From Candidatus Jorgensenbacteria bacterium CG03_land_8_20_14_0_80_38_39 (GTDB taxonomy: Bacteria; Patescibacteriota; Minisyncoccia; UBA6257; GWB1-50-10): 33,498 bases of DNA. Location of the stretch: NCBI GenBank assembly GCA_002781185.1, contig PEUU01000011.1, positions 1 to 33,498 on the forward strand, read 5' to 3'. The notes under the pieces were generated by a model. The model was given only the letters and a program-made list of their open reading frames with translations. It searched no databases and was not told where the DNA came from. Positions 6,219-12,898 of this stretch are shown piece after piece; the first letter of the stretch is position 1; each line of letters begins with the position of its first letter. Both the position numbers and the translations under genes were made by a program.

Positions 6219-6242
6219 CATTCTATAGAATGTTAGAATATA
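6209..6242. promoter_or_regulatory. Double-palindrome operator, copy 2 (before the helicase)
   Basis: The core AACATTCTATAGAATGTT is at 6217-6234, with outer half-sites AACATTCTA (6209-6217) and a degenerate TAGAATATA on the right. It overlaps the last codons and stop of the regulator gene and lies about 50 bases before the helicase start. Confidence 0.85.
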
Positions 6243-6251
6243 TATGAGGTG

Positions 6252-6280
6252 GCCAACAAAAAATTAGGCGAATAAATTTA
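6252..6280 (+). repeat. A-rich GCC/GGC repeat, copy 2 of 3
   Basis: GCCAACAAAAAATTAGGC followed by GAATAAATTTA, 11 bases before the helicase start codon. It shares its first 18 bases with copy 1 and nearly all of copy 3. Confidence 0.8.
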
Positions 6281-6290
6281 TGACTATTTT

Positions 6291-7796
6291 ATGACTCAGG
6301 AAGAAGCATTAGAAATATTGAAAGCCGGGCACAATGTGTATTTGACCGGAGCAGCGGGAACAGGGAAAACATATTTGCTTAACGAGTATATCCAATTTTT
6401 AAAAGCAGAAAAAATCGGCGTGGCTGTAACCGCTTCTACCGGCATTGCTGCAACTCATCTGGCTGGACTTACGATTCATTCTTGGGCAGGGATCGGAGTT
6501 GAACGTTTTGCCTCGGACGTGGATATAAAAATGATGGCTGCTAATCGCAGAGTGGCTAAGCGATTTGCAGAAACCGATGTGCTTATTATCGATGAAATTT
6601 CCATGCTTGACGCCGACCGCCTAAATTTAGTTGAAAGGGTAGCGAGGATAGCTAAAGGAAATTGGAAACCTTTTGGCGGGATACAAATAGTGCTCTGCGG
6701 AGATTTTTTTCAACTTCCACCGGTGGCTAAGGAAGGCGAGCCTCCGCCGCGGTTTGCCTATCATTCCTCGGCTTGGAAAGAATTAGATTTAAAAATTTGT
6801 TATTTACATGAACAGTATCGGCAAGGGGACCAAAAATTTTTCAATATTCTCAATGCAATTAGGCAAGCCAGAGTAGATAATTTTGTGATATCAAACCTTC
6901 AGGCGCGACGGAATGCAAAACTCGCCAATAAGGAAGTCACCAAACTTTACTCGCACAATGTGGATGTGGATGCAGAGAATATCAAAGAACTTAACCGACT
7001 TCCCGGAAAAGAAATGCATTATAAAATGGAAGCATCAGGCGTTCCCGCAATTGTAAAATTACTTAAAGGCGGATGTCTGGCGCCGGAAATTTTAACGGTT
7101 AAAAAAGGCGCTAAAGTAATGTTTGTAAAAAATAATTTTGAGAAGGGATATGTGAATGGAACACTCGGCAGCGTAGTCGGTTTTAATGATTGGGGATATC
7201 CAATAGTCGCTACCTTTAATGGCCAAGAGATTAGCGCTTCGCCGGAGACATGGAATGTTGAGGAAAACGGCAAGGTGCTTGCCAAAATTACCCAAGTCCC
7301 TTTGAGACTTGCCTGGGCTATTACTATTCACAAAAGCCAGGGGATGACGCTTGACGCGGCAGAAATCAATCTCGCGGAGGCGTTTGAAAAAGGCATGGGA
7401 TATGTGGCTCTTTCGCGGGTCCGCTCCCTTAATGGCATAAAATTGATTGACTTTAATGAAATGGCGTTGCAAGTGCATCCGGAAATTTTAGCCTACGATA
7501 AAGAATTGCAACAGCGTTCAGAGGAAGCGAGACTAAAGTTTTATTCTTTACCAAGTAAGTACAAAAAATTCAAAACAGAAGGAAATGTAAAGGCCTACTC
7601 TGTGAATGAAATCAGAAAATTCTACCCAGCGGCTTATCAGAAATGGTCCTTAGAAGAAGAGAGAAATCTTGTTGATAGTTTTAAAGAAGGTGCGAAGATA
7701 AAAGTAATTGCTAAGAATCTGGGGAGAAAAAGCGGCGCTATCCGCTCGCGTCTAAAAAAGTTGGGATTAATAAAAAATCAGCGGTTCGAAAAATAA
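6291..7796 (+). CDS. Pif1-like superfamily 1 DNA helicase with a C-terminal HTH
   Basis: This 501-aa protein is an ATP-driven DNA helicase of the Pif1/RecD group. GAAGTGKT (residues 20-27) is the Walker A motif, DEIS (101-104) Walker B, and GDFFQLPPV is the sensor motif III typical of Pif1. The C-terminal half has the UvrD_C_2-like block ITIHKSQGMTLD and GYVALSRV (motifs V and VI). Residues about 450-497 (WSLEEERNLVDSF, then GRKSGAIRSRLKKLGLI) form a separate helix-turn-helix, SANT/Myb-like tail that could add DNA binding. Pif1 proteins unwind G-quadruplexes, stalled forks and R-loops. This copy is probably controlled by the ArsR-like protein, because an operator copy lies in its 5' region. 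There is no close Shine-Dalgarno sequence. Confidence 0.9.
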   Translation: MTQEEALEILKAGHNVYLTGAAGTGKTYLLNEYIQFLKAEKIGVAVTASTGIAATHLAGLTIHSWAGIGVERFASDVDIKMMAANRRVAKRFAETDVLIIDEISMLDADRLNLVERVARIAKGNWKPFGGIQIVLCGDFFQLPPVAKEGEPPPRFAYHSSAWKELDLKICYLHEQYRQGDQKFFNILNAIRQARVDNFVISNLQARRNAKLANKEVTKLYSHNVDVDAENIKELNRLPGKEMHYKMEASGVPAIVKLLKGGCLAPEILTVKKGAKVMFVKNNFEKGYVNGTLGSVVGFNDWGYPIVATFNGQEISASPETWNVEENGKVLAKITQVPLRLAWAITIHKSQGMTLDAAEINLAEAFEKGMGYVALSRVRSLNGIKLIDFNEMALQVHPEILAYDKELQQRSEEARLKFYSLPSKYKKFKTEGNVKAYSVNEIRKFYPAAYQKWSLEEERNLVDSFKEGAKIKVIAKNLGRKSGAIRSRLKKLGLIKNQRFEK

Positions 7797-7823
7797 AACA
7801 TCTAACACCTTTAATATTTAATA

Positions 7824-7857
7824 AACATTCTAACATTCTATAGAATGTTAGAATGTC
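7824..7857. promoter_or_regulatory. Double-palindrome operator, copy 3 (before the beta-grasp/Cys gene)
   Basis: This is the best copy. 7825-7856 is a perfect 32-nt palindrome built from the half-site ACATTCTA written twice and then its complement twice. It ends 15 bases before the ATG at 7872 and would cover the likely transcription start. Confidence 0.88.
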
Positions 7858-7871
7858 ATTGTAAGAAAATT

Positions 7872-8849
7872 ATGGCAAAGAAAAAGTTGATTAGAATTAA
7901 AGCAACCTATCTCAGTAAAGACCTTCAGCAAATATTAGGAAAAAAGAAAGAGGTATTTCAAGTTCCCCAAGGTTTTAGATCGGGTGATTTTTTTGATTTT
8001 CTTCAAGAACGCTATCAGGAGATATTTAAAAAGTTTGGCCCGGGTTATTTGGGATTTGTTTTAAATGGACAAAAGCCTCATGTTCTTACTTTATTAAAAG
8101 ATGGCGATCATTATAAGTTTATTACCTGGACCGCTAAAGAAATTTTAGAAGATGAATTTGCTAAACATCTTAAAGAAAAAGGGGCGATTATAGAACTGCC
8201 AAAAGGAAAATTTAAAATGCCGAAGTGGATGGGATGTACTTGGCGCCGGGTTGCTTGTGGTAAAGACGATTGTCTAATCTGTGGCCGGATTAAGAGAGAT
8301 CGACAAAAACATATTGAGCAAGGAGAAGACCCTGATGATATGAAATCGGTTTTTGAGGATGTAGATAGAAATTTTAAAGAAGTTTTAAAAATGATAAAGA
8401 AGGATTGTGAAACTTATGGAATTGAATTAACTAATATTGAAAATATTAAAGAGCCGCCAGAACCAGAAGAATTTCCTCTTTATAGAGAAATTGACGATTG
8501 GCGTGATAAAGTGATAGCGTTATTGGGGGAGGCGTATGAAACTGAAGAACTTTGGGTAGAAACCGAAGCGGCGGCTGATTTATCTTGGTATAAAGATACG
8601 ATAGCCGCCAAAATCTATAGACAACTTATCAATAAATGGCATATCGAGCAGGGAGATGAATACGGCGACTTTGATTATAAATACACAAAATATGTTCTTG
8701 GCGAATGTTTAAAAATTCTAAAAAAATCTCTCAATGAATTGATTTTGCTTCAATCTCTTCAAAAAGCGGATTTAATAGTGACTTTAGCGCGTCTTTTAGA
8801 AATTGAGAAAAAGATTTTAAAGACATTAGATAGCCAAAATTTAGGCTGA
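7872..8849 (+). CDS. Protein with MoaD/ThiS-like N-terminus and a Cys cluster, unknown function
   Basis: The track start at 7845 lies inside the operator palindrome. I prefer the ATG at 7872 (MAKKKLIRIKATYL), giving 325 aa. Residues 4-90 have the pattern of a ubiquitin-like beta-grasp of the MoaD/ThiS kind: a first strand LIRIKATYL, LGKKKEVFQVPQG, a helix DFFDFLQERYQEI, then FVLNGQKP and LLKDGDHYKFI, which mirror the VNG...L.DGDE pattern of MoaD. There is no terminal GG. Residues 122-137 hold four cysteines (C-x6-C-x4-C-x2-C) likely to bind zinc. The rest is helical and acidic. The gene lies 75 bases after the helicase and carries operator copy 3, so it is probably in the same regulon. The fold is a pattern judgement, and I cannot assign a role. 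Confidence 0.65.
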   Translation: MAKKKLIRIKATYLSKDLQQILGKKKEVFQVPQGFRSGDFFDFLQERYQEIFKKFGPGYLGFVLNGQKPHVLTLLKDGDHYKFITWTAKEILEDEFAKHLKEKGAIIELPKGKFKMPKWMGCTWRRVACGKDDCLICGRIKRDRQKHIEQGEDPDDMKSVFEDVDRNFKEVLKMIKKDCETYGIELTNIENIKEPPEPEEFPLYREIDDWRDKVIALLGEAYETEELWVETEAAADLSWYKDTIAAKIYRQLINKWHIEQGDEYGDFDYKYTKYVLGECLKILKKSLNELILLQSLQKADLIVTLARLLEIEKKILKTLDSQNLG

Positions 8850-8854
8850 ACTTA

Positions 8855-8883
8855 GCCACCAAAAAATTAGGCGATTAAATTTA
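8855..8883 (+). repeat. A-rich GCC/GGC repeat, copy 3 of 3
   Basis: GCCACCAAAAAATTAGGC followed by GATTAAATTTA, just after the stop of the Cys-cluster gene. A shorter related hairpin (AGCC...GGCT) covers the last codons of that gene at 8832-8847. Confidence 0.75.
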
Positions 8884-8981
8884 TAAGTCAAAAAAGAGTT
8901 TTTATAATTCACGGTTGGGGCGGTTTTCTTGACGAGCCTTTACAATATGAAAATTTTTATCAAGGCGAAACCGAATTCTAA
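8883..8981 (+). pseudogene. Fragment of an RBBP9/YdeN-type serine hydrolase
   Basis: The frame starting at ATA (8883) reads ISQKRVFIIHGWGGFLDEPL and stops at 8979-8981 after 32 codons. KRVFIIHGWGG is the characteristic first strand and oxyanion loop of the RBBP9/YdeN alpha/beta-hydrolase family. The catalytic Ser, Asp and His would lie further on and are absent. The usual ATG seems to be ATA, and the end overlaps the DUF167 start in another frame. It is best read as a remnant left after deletion. Confidence 0.6.
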
Positions 8982-9177
8982 AAAAGGATTTGTGGTAAAA
9001 GTCAGTGAGACGAATTTAATAGTCGCGGTAAAAGAACCGCCGGTCAAGGGCCGCGCTAATGCCGCTATTCAAAAAGCGTTAGCGGAATATTTTAAAGTTT
9101 CGTTATCGCGGATTGTTCTTGTTTCTGGATTTTCTTCAAAAAATAAAATATTTGAAATTAAAGAAATTAAAGAATAA
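8947..9177 (+). CDS. DUF167 (YggU-type) family protein
   Basis: I use the ATG at 8947, which begins MKIFIKAKPNSKK, rather than the ATG at 8929 given by the track. That leaves 76 aa, close to the short end of the family. The pattern fits DUF167: an N-terminal strand with KPNSKK, VAVKEPPVKGRANAAIQKALAEYF (residues about 28-51, containing the conserved PVxGxAN) and a final IVLVSGFSSKNKIFEI. It is a small cytosolic protein whose function is not established. It sits in another frame over the end of the hydrolase remnant and 9 bases before the DUF4239-like gene. Confidence 0.85.
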   Translation: MKIFIKAKPNSKKGFVVKVSETNLIVAVKEPPVKGRANAAIQKALAEYFKVSLSRIVLVSGFSSKNKIFEIKEIKE

Positions 9178-9186
9178 AATAAAAAA

Positions 9187-9957
9187 ATGAATATTTTCCA
9201 AAAAATCATCATATTTATTATTGGATTTTCCGGGGTTTTTTATTTTGTACGGACGAGCGATTATTATAATAGTAAAATCCTGCTTGCGGATTTAGGCGGA
9301 ATACCGTGGCTTTATTCCACCATCGGCGTGATTTTTTCAATTATTGCCGCCTTTGCAATTCAGAAAGAATGGGACAATTGGAATAATCTTGTTGAGGCGG
9401 TTAAAAATGAAGTTGATTCGCTGGAAGAACTTTGGATTTGGGCAGAACGTCTGCCGGAAAATATCGGCAAAAAAATAAAAGAATTAATTATTGAGTATAT
9501 TAAAGTTGTCATAAACGAAGGATGGCAGAAAAGCGAGAGGGGGGAAAGAAGCGAAGCGGCTGAGCGAACAATTTTATCACTCCGTTATACCTTTCTTGAT
9601 GTTTCACAAAGTAATTCCCAGCTGCTTCGCGGTTCTTCATTACCTCTCGCCGGTCTTTTAAGATGCAGGAAGAGACGTCTTCATTTCAGCGCTCGTTATA
9701 TGCCGAATATTTTGCGATATACTTTGGTTTTTTCAATGTGTCTTCTTATTTTTCTTTCGCTTCTTGTCGGCATCAAAAATATATGGCTTGATTATATCTT
9801 TACCTTGAGCATCGCAATGCTTGTTTATATCATTTATACAGTCGTCATTGATCTTAACTATCCTCTTCGGCCCGGCGGATGGCACCTTACCACCAAAGAT
9901 TATAAAGAATTATTAAAGAGAACTGAAAAGTTTGCGTCACGCCACTATGAAAATTAA
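9187..9957 (+). CDS. DUF4239 / bestrophin-like membrane protein
   Basis: In this 256-aa protein, two N-terminal hydrophobic helices (about residues 5-21 and 39-60), a cytosolic helical stretch starting WDNWNNLVEAVKNEVDSLEEL, and two C-terminal helices (about 178-198 and 203-222) are followed by DLNYPLRPGGWHLT. This four-helix layout and the closing D-x-P-x(3)-G phrase fit the DUF4239 family, which is distantly related to bestrophin anion channels. Transport is not proven. The middle part (about residues 116-155) is encoded by the arms of a large imperfect palindrome. Its end overlaps the next gene by 11 bases, suggesting translational coupling. Confidence 0.7.
   Translation: MNIFQKIIIFIIGFSGVFYFVRTSDYYNSKILLADLGGIPWLYSTIGVIFSIIAAFAIQKEWDNWNNLVEAVKNEVDSLEELWIWAERLPENIGKKIKELIIEYIKVVINEGWQKSERGERSEAAERTILSLRYTFLDVSQSNSQLLRGSSLPLAGLLRCRKRRLHFSARYMPNILRYTLVFSMCLLIFLSLLVGIKNIWLDYIFTLSIAMLVYIIYTVVIDLNYPLRPGGWHLTTKDYKELLKRTEKFASRHYEN
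9533..9650. repeat. Large imperfect inverted repeat inside the DUF4239-like gene
   Basis: GCGAGAGG (9533-9540) pairs with CCTCTCGC (9643-9650), and GCGAAGCGGCTG (9551-9562) pairs with CAGCTGCTTCGC (9619-9630) with one mismatch. The frame stays open throughout. Confidence 0.6.
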
Positions 9958-10225
9958 AAATCAATTTGAAAAAATTGAAAAAGAATCGGAGAAAATAAAA
10001 ACGGAAGCCAAGCAAAGAACGACCGGATATATTATGGCGGCTTTTGGTTTGGTGGCCGGTTTGGCATGGAACGAGGCGATTAAATCTCTGATAGAATATA
10101 TTTTTCCCTTAAGTCGCAATACCCTCTTGTTAAAATTCGTTTATGCTATTTTAATAACTTTAATTTTGGTTTTTATCTCAATTTATTTGGTGAAATTATT
10201 AAAAGCTGAAGAAAAAAATAAATAA
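9947..10225 (+). CDS. DUF5654-like small membrane protein
   Basis: The start at 9947 (MKIKNQFEK) gives 92 aa; the track start at 9932 lies deeper in the previous gene. An N-terminal charged helix is followed by TGYIMAAFGLVAGLAWNEAIKSLIEYIFPL (residues about 26-55) and a last hydrophobic helix (about 62-84). The AAFGLVAGLAWNEAIKSLI phrase is the hallmark I associate with DUF5654, a small family seen in uncultured archaea and CPR bacteria. It has two membrane segments and no known function. It overlaps the DUF4239-like gene by 11 bases, and the pair may form one membrane complex (inference). Confidence 0.7.
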   Translation: MKIKNQFEKIEKESEKIKTEAKQRTTGYIMAAFGLVAGLAWNEAIKSLIEYIFPLSRNTLLLKFVYAILITLILVFISIYLVKLLKAEEKNK

Positions 10226-10246
10226 AAGAAATTTTTACACGCTTTA

Positions 10247-11458
10247 TTATTTCATTGCTTCCCAAAGTAGGGGGTCTTGGTCGCCGTCCCATTTAAAAAA
10301 GACGACGCCGTGTAAGCCAAATTTTTTAGCCAGCGCTATCTTTTGTTTAGCTGATTCCGCGTCACTGAAAGAGACAAAGCGCGTTACTCCGTTGTTTAGA
10401 GTTGTAGAAGCAAGTGTTGAAGGAAGAGTTGAAGAAGCAGTCCAGGTAAGATTAGGCGATATATTGTCAACTGCTGTGCTTGTTGCGTAAATAAAACTGA
10501 GTTCGCCGGCGCTGTTCCGGCTCGGCGCCACACCAACGGAATCCGCTCGGTTCATTGCCTGAAAAAAGGTGTGGCTTCGCAAACGTTTATAAGTTGTTAA
10601 GCTGCTTGCCCAGGCAACCTCGTATTCATAGCCGTAGGTTGGGACGCCAAGCATTATTTTTTTAGGGCTTATTGATTTTAACGTTTCTTTTAAAATTTTT
10701 TTAACCCAGTCAGGGTCAGCGACCGGCGCGTACAATTCGCCGTTTCCTTTTTGGCTGTTAAGTTTTATATCAATTAATCCCTGGTCATAAGCCAATATTC
10801 GTACTTCATCACAATATTTATTCAAAACTTTATAGTCGTTTGCGTAGGCAATCTCAGAAGAATCTGGCAGCTTTATATATTTTGAAGAAAGGGAAGTGCG
10901 CGGCTCAATTGTGCAGGATAAAGTTTTACCTAAGGGATGAAGCCGTATCGCCAGACCTTTGATGAAAAGTGAAAAATACGAATTGGTCTCGGCCAATTTC
11001 GCTTCGTAGTCAATGTCAATGCCGTCAAATTTATTATCCTTAACGAGTTTTGCAATTGTGTCTTCGTGGTCGAGGCGTTTCTCTTTATCGGAAAGCAAAG
11101 CGTGAATCGCCGGACCGTCAAACCAGGCAATGGTGGGGATAATTTTTATTTTCATGTCCCGCACGGCGGAAAGCCAGACGGGCCAAAATCCCTCGGTGAT
11201 TTTCAATATGTCCACGAGTGTTCCGTCCGGCTTTACTTCGTAAGAGAATGGACTAATCTCGTGAAATTTCTCTAAGTTTAAAGAAATGTCTTGGCTACCG
11301 GATTGTTTTTTCCAAAAAGGAAACCAGCCGGCGTAATAAAATGGCGTCTTCGCTCTTTTCACTTTTTTCGCGGCAGCCAAACTCTGAACTGGCAGAAAAA
11401 TATTGAGGACAAGTCCGATAAGAATAAACCCAGAAATGAATTTCGGTATTTTTTTCAT
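10247..11458 (-). CDS. Secreted glycoside hydrolase family 18-type protein
   Basis: The track starts at 11518, but the methionine at 11458 (MKKIPKFISGFILIGLVLNIFL) begins a clean signal peptide ending near SLAAA, giving 403 aa. DGIDIDYE (residues 145-152 from that start) is the GH18 catalytic DxxDxDxE motif, with E152 as the proton donor. Other GH18 marks are the first strand YYAGWFPFW, IIPTIAW, the strand MLGVPTYGYEYE and the last strand GVVFFKWDGD. It may act on chitin-like or peptidoglycan N-acetylglucosamine polymers, or bind without cleaving, as some spore and lysin relatives do. A TTGATT-17-AATAAT promoter lies just upstream, with only 9 bases to the start codon. It converges with the DUF5654-like gene 22 bases away. 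Confidence 0.87.
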   Translation of the reverse strand: MKKIPKFISGFILIGLVLNIFLPVQSLAAAKKVKRAKTPFYYAGWFPFWKKQSGSQDISLNLEKFHEISPFSYEVKPDGTLVDILKITEGFWPVWLSAVRDMKIKIIPTIAWFDGPAIHALLSDKEKRLDHEDTIAKLVKDNKFDGIDIDYEAKLAETNSYFSLFIKGLAIRLHPLGKTLSCTIEPRTSLSSKYIKLPDSSEIAYANDYKVLNKYCDEVRILAYDQGLIDIKLNSQKGNGELYAPVADPDWVKKILKETLKSISPKKIMLGVPTYGYEYEVAWASSLTTYKRLRSHTFFQAMNRADSVGVAPSRNSAGELSFIYATSTAVDNISPNLTWTASSTLPSTLASTTLNNGVTRFVSFSDAESAKQKIALAKKFGLHGVVFFKWDGDQDPLLWEAMK

Positions 11459-11467
11459 ATCTATCGC

Positions 11468-11496
11468 ATTATTCGCTTCTTGCGCTGAAAAATCAA
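11468..11496 (-). promoter_or_regulatory. Promoter of the GH18 gene
   Basis: On the minus strand, TTGATT (11496-11491), a 17-base spacer and AATAAT (11473-11468). The start codon at 11458 lies 9 bases after the -10, so the leader is very short or absent. Confidence 0.5.
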
Positions 11497-11604
11497 GAGG
11501 AATGAGGAATGACGCCAATATTTGCAGTAAATCAGAAGCCCGGCCCGCCGGCTGGTGCGAGGAAATTTTAAAGGAAAGTCAATCTTGGTACTGGGTAAGA
11601 AAAG

Positions 11605-11705
11605 TTAATGGTTCGACCTCGCTCACCATTAATCTTGAGCGCAGTCGAAGGATTAATGGTTCAACCTCGCTCACCATTAATCCTGAGCGCAGTCGAAGGA
11701 TTAAT
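11605..11705. repeat. Two tandem 48-bp palindromic repeat units
   Basis: Units at 11605-11652 and 11653-11700 differ at only two positions, with a partial third (TTAAT) after. Each unit has TTAATGG...CCATTAA arms and ends with GAGCGCAGTCGAAGG. The plus-strand ORF 11403-11711 is only the translation of this repeat. It fills much of the 298-base spacer between the GH18 gene and the flavoprotein gene; I see no gene in that spacer. Confidence 0.85.
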
Positions 11706-11725
11706 TTTTAACCTCTTGACATTTG

Positions 11726-11734
11726 TGTTATACT
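11726..11734 (+). promoter_or_regulatory. Extended -10 promoter of the flavoprotein gene
   Basis: TGTTATACT fits TGnTATAAT with one change. The TTGACA at 11716-11721 is only 7 bases upstream and so cannot be its -35; TTTAAC at 11707-11712 gives a 16-base spacer but is weak. Confidence 0.55.
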
Positions 11735-11756
11735 AAAAAGAAATTCTTTTTGATTT

Positions 11757-12695
11757 ATGATTTACGATGTTATTATTGTTGGTTTGGGACCAGCTGGTGT
11801 GGCCGCGGGGATATATGCTAGCCGAAAAAAATTAAACACCTTAATAGTGGGCGAAGAATTTGGCGGTCAATCAGTTGTTTCGGCCGATATCCAAAATTGG
11901 ATTGGCACTTCTTCTCTTTCCGGCGTGGAAATGGCGGAACGACTTGAAAAGCATTTAAAAGCCGGAGAAAATATAAAAATCGTTTCGGGAGAAAAGATTG
12001 AAGTCATTGAAAAAGTTAAGGTTGATGCCGGTTTTTTCTTTCGTTTAAAAAGCAATAAAAATAATATTTTTGAAGCCAAAACTTTGCTGATAGCCAGCGG
12101 CAGCCGGCGCCGGCCTTTAAATGTGCCCGGCGAAAAAGAATTTAGCGGCAAGGGAGTTTTTTATTGCTCAATTTGCGATGCCCCCTTAATGAAAGATAAA
12201 AAAGTCGCGGTCATTGGCGGCGGCAATGCCGGTTTGGAAGCAGTTGGTGATCTTTTGCCTTACGCTTCCTTTATTTATCTTTTGGAATTTACTAAAATTC
12301 TTCGCGCCGACCCTCTTACTCAAGAAAGATTTTTAAAAAATGAAAAAGTAAAAGTTATTTTTAATGTTCAAGTCAAGGAAGTTTTCGGCGAGCAATTTGT
12401 TCAGGGACTTACTTATGAAGATTTGAATACCGGCGAAGAAAAAAAATTGGAACTCAGCGGTATTTTCGTGGAAATTGGTTCTCTGCCTAACAGCGAATTT
12501 GTAAAAAATTTAGTTCAGATAGATAAAACTGAGGTGATTATTGTTGAACCATTGAGCGGGAAAACCAGTCAAGAGGGGATTTGGGCGGCCGGCGATGTCA
12601 CTAACTTGCCCTACAAACAAAATAATATTGCTATGGGTGACGCCATTCGGGCAATTTTAAATATTTACGACTATTTAAATCAAAAGAATTCATAA
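11757..12695 (+). CDS. Thioredoxin reductase/AhpF-type flavoprotein
   Basis: This 312-aa cytosolic FAD enzyme passes electrons from NAD(P)H to a disulfide partner. GLGPAG (residues 9-14) binds FAD, CSIC (C137 and C140) is the redox-active CxxC pair, GGGNAG (154-159) binds the nicotinamide nucleotide, and AAGDVTNLPYKQ is the second FAD motif. The phrase LLEFTKILRAD and the PYKQ ending resemble the C-terminal part of AhpF more than classical TrxB, where an HRR-type NADPH motif is expected. The enzyme may therefore prefer NADH (inference). CSICDAP replaces the usual CATCDGx. No thioredoxin or peroxiredoxin gene is in the window. It has its own promoter, and an A/T-rich spacer follows it. Confidence 0.88.
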   Translation: MIYDVIIVGLGPAGVAAGIYASRKKLNTLIVGEEFGGQSVVSADIQNWIGTSSLSGVEMAERLEKHLKAGENIKIVSGEKIEVIEKVKVDAGFFFRLKSNKNNIFEAKTLLIASGSRRRPLNVPGEKEFSGKGVFYCSICDAPLMKDKKVAVIGGGNAGLEAVGDLLPYASFIYLLEFTKILRADPLTQERFLKNEKVKVIFNVQVKEVFGEQFVQGLTYEDLNTGEEKKLELSGIFVEIGSLPNSEFVKNLVQIDKTEVIIVEPLSGKTSQEGIWAAGDVTNLPYKQNNIAMGDAIRAILNIYDYLNQKNS

Positions 12696-12722
12696 AAAAA
12701 TTTATTTTTTTATTTTTTAAAG

Positions 12723-12731
12723 TTATCCACA
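12723..12731 (+). promoter_or_regulatory. Perfect DnaA-box sequence
   Basis: TTATCCACA equals the strongest E. coli DnaA box. It follows about 30 bases of pure A/T and lies 20 bases before the -10 of the short transcript, upstream of the dnaG operon. I noticed no cluster of boxes, so it is not evidence of an origin by itself. Confidence 0.45.
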
Positions 12732-12750
12732 GGTAAAATGATTGGCAATA

Positions 12751-12759
12751 TGATATAAT
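12751..12759 (+). promoter_or_regulatory. Extended -10 promoter of a short transcript
   Basis: TGATATAAT, a perfect extended -10, identical to the one at 2011. No gene on the ORF track follows before the terminator at 12899. Confidence 0.65.
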
Positions 12760-12854
12760 TAAAGTAAGAAAAAATTAAAAGGCCATAGAAGATAGGTTTA
12801 AAAAAAAGAAAAGGCCGGCTATCTCAAATGGTCAAAAATTAAATAAGAAAACAA

Positions 12855-12890
12855 ATGGCTAAGAAAAAAGGAAAGGGTAAGAAGAAATAA
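12855..12890 (+). CDS. Tiny Lys/Gly peptide ORF (11 aa)
   Basis: It reads MAKKKGKGKKK, then a stop, inside the short transcript and 9 bases before the terminator stem. The composition is extreme and it lacks a ribosome binding site. It resembles the basic tails seen at the ends of several ribosomal proteins here, so it may be a nucleic-acid-binding peptide, or chance coding in an A-rich RNA. Confidence 0.3.
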   Translation: MAKKKGKGKKK

Positions 12891-12898
12891 CCCTTAAG

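Noticed and set aside
1-10230. Integrated element at tRNA-Ser
   Set aside because: No integrase and no second copy of the tRNA 3' end is visible in the window, so an island boundary cannot be supported.
11403-11711. 102-aa plus-strand ORF across the 48-bp repeats
   Set aside because: It overlaps the GH18 gene antisense, and its end is only the translated tandem repeat (NGSTSLTIN.ERSRRI twice).
11716-11734. TTGACA and TATACT as a classical promoter before the flavoprotein gene
   Set aside because: The spacer is only 7 bases, so the hexamers cannot work together; the extended -10 explains the site better.
12696-12760. Replication origin near the DnaA box
   Set aside because: Only one box was noticed, and there is no dnaA, dnaN or box cluster. 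A/T-richness alone is weak evidence in this genome.
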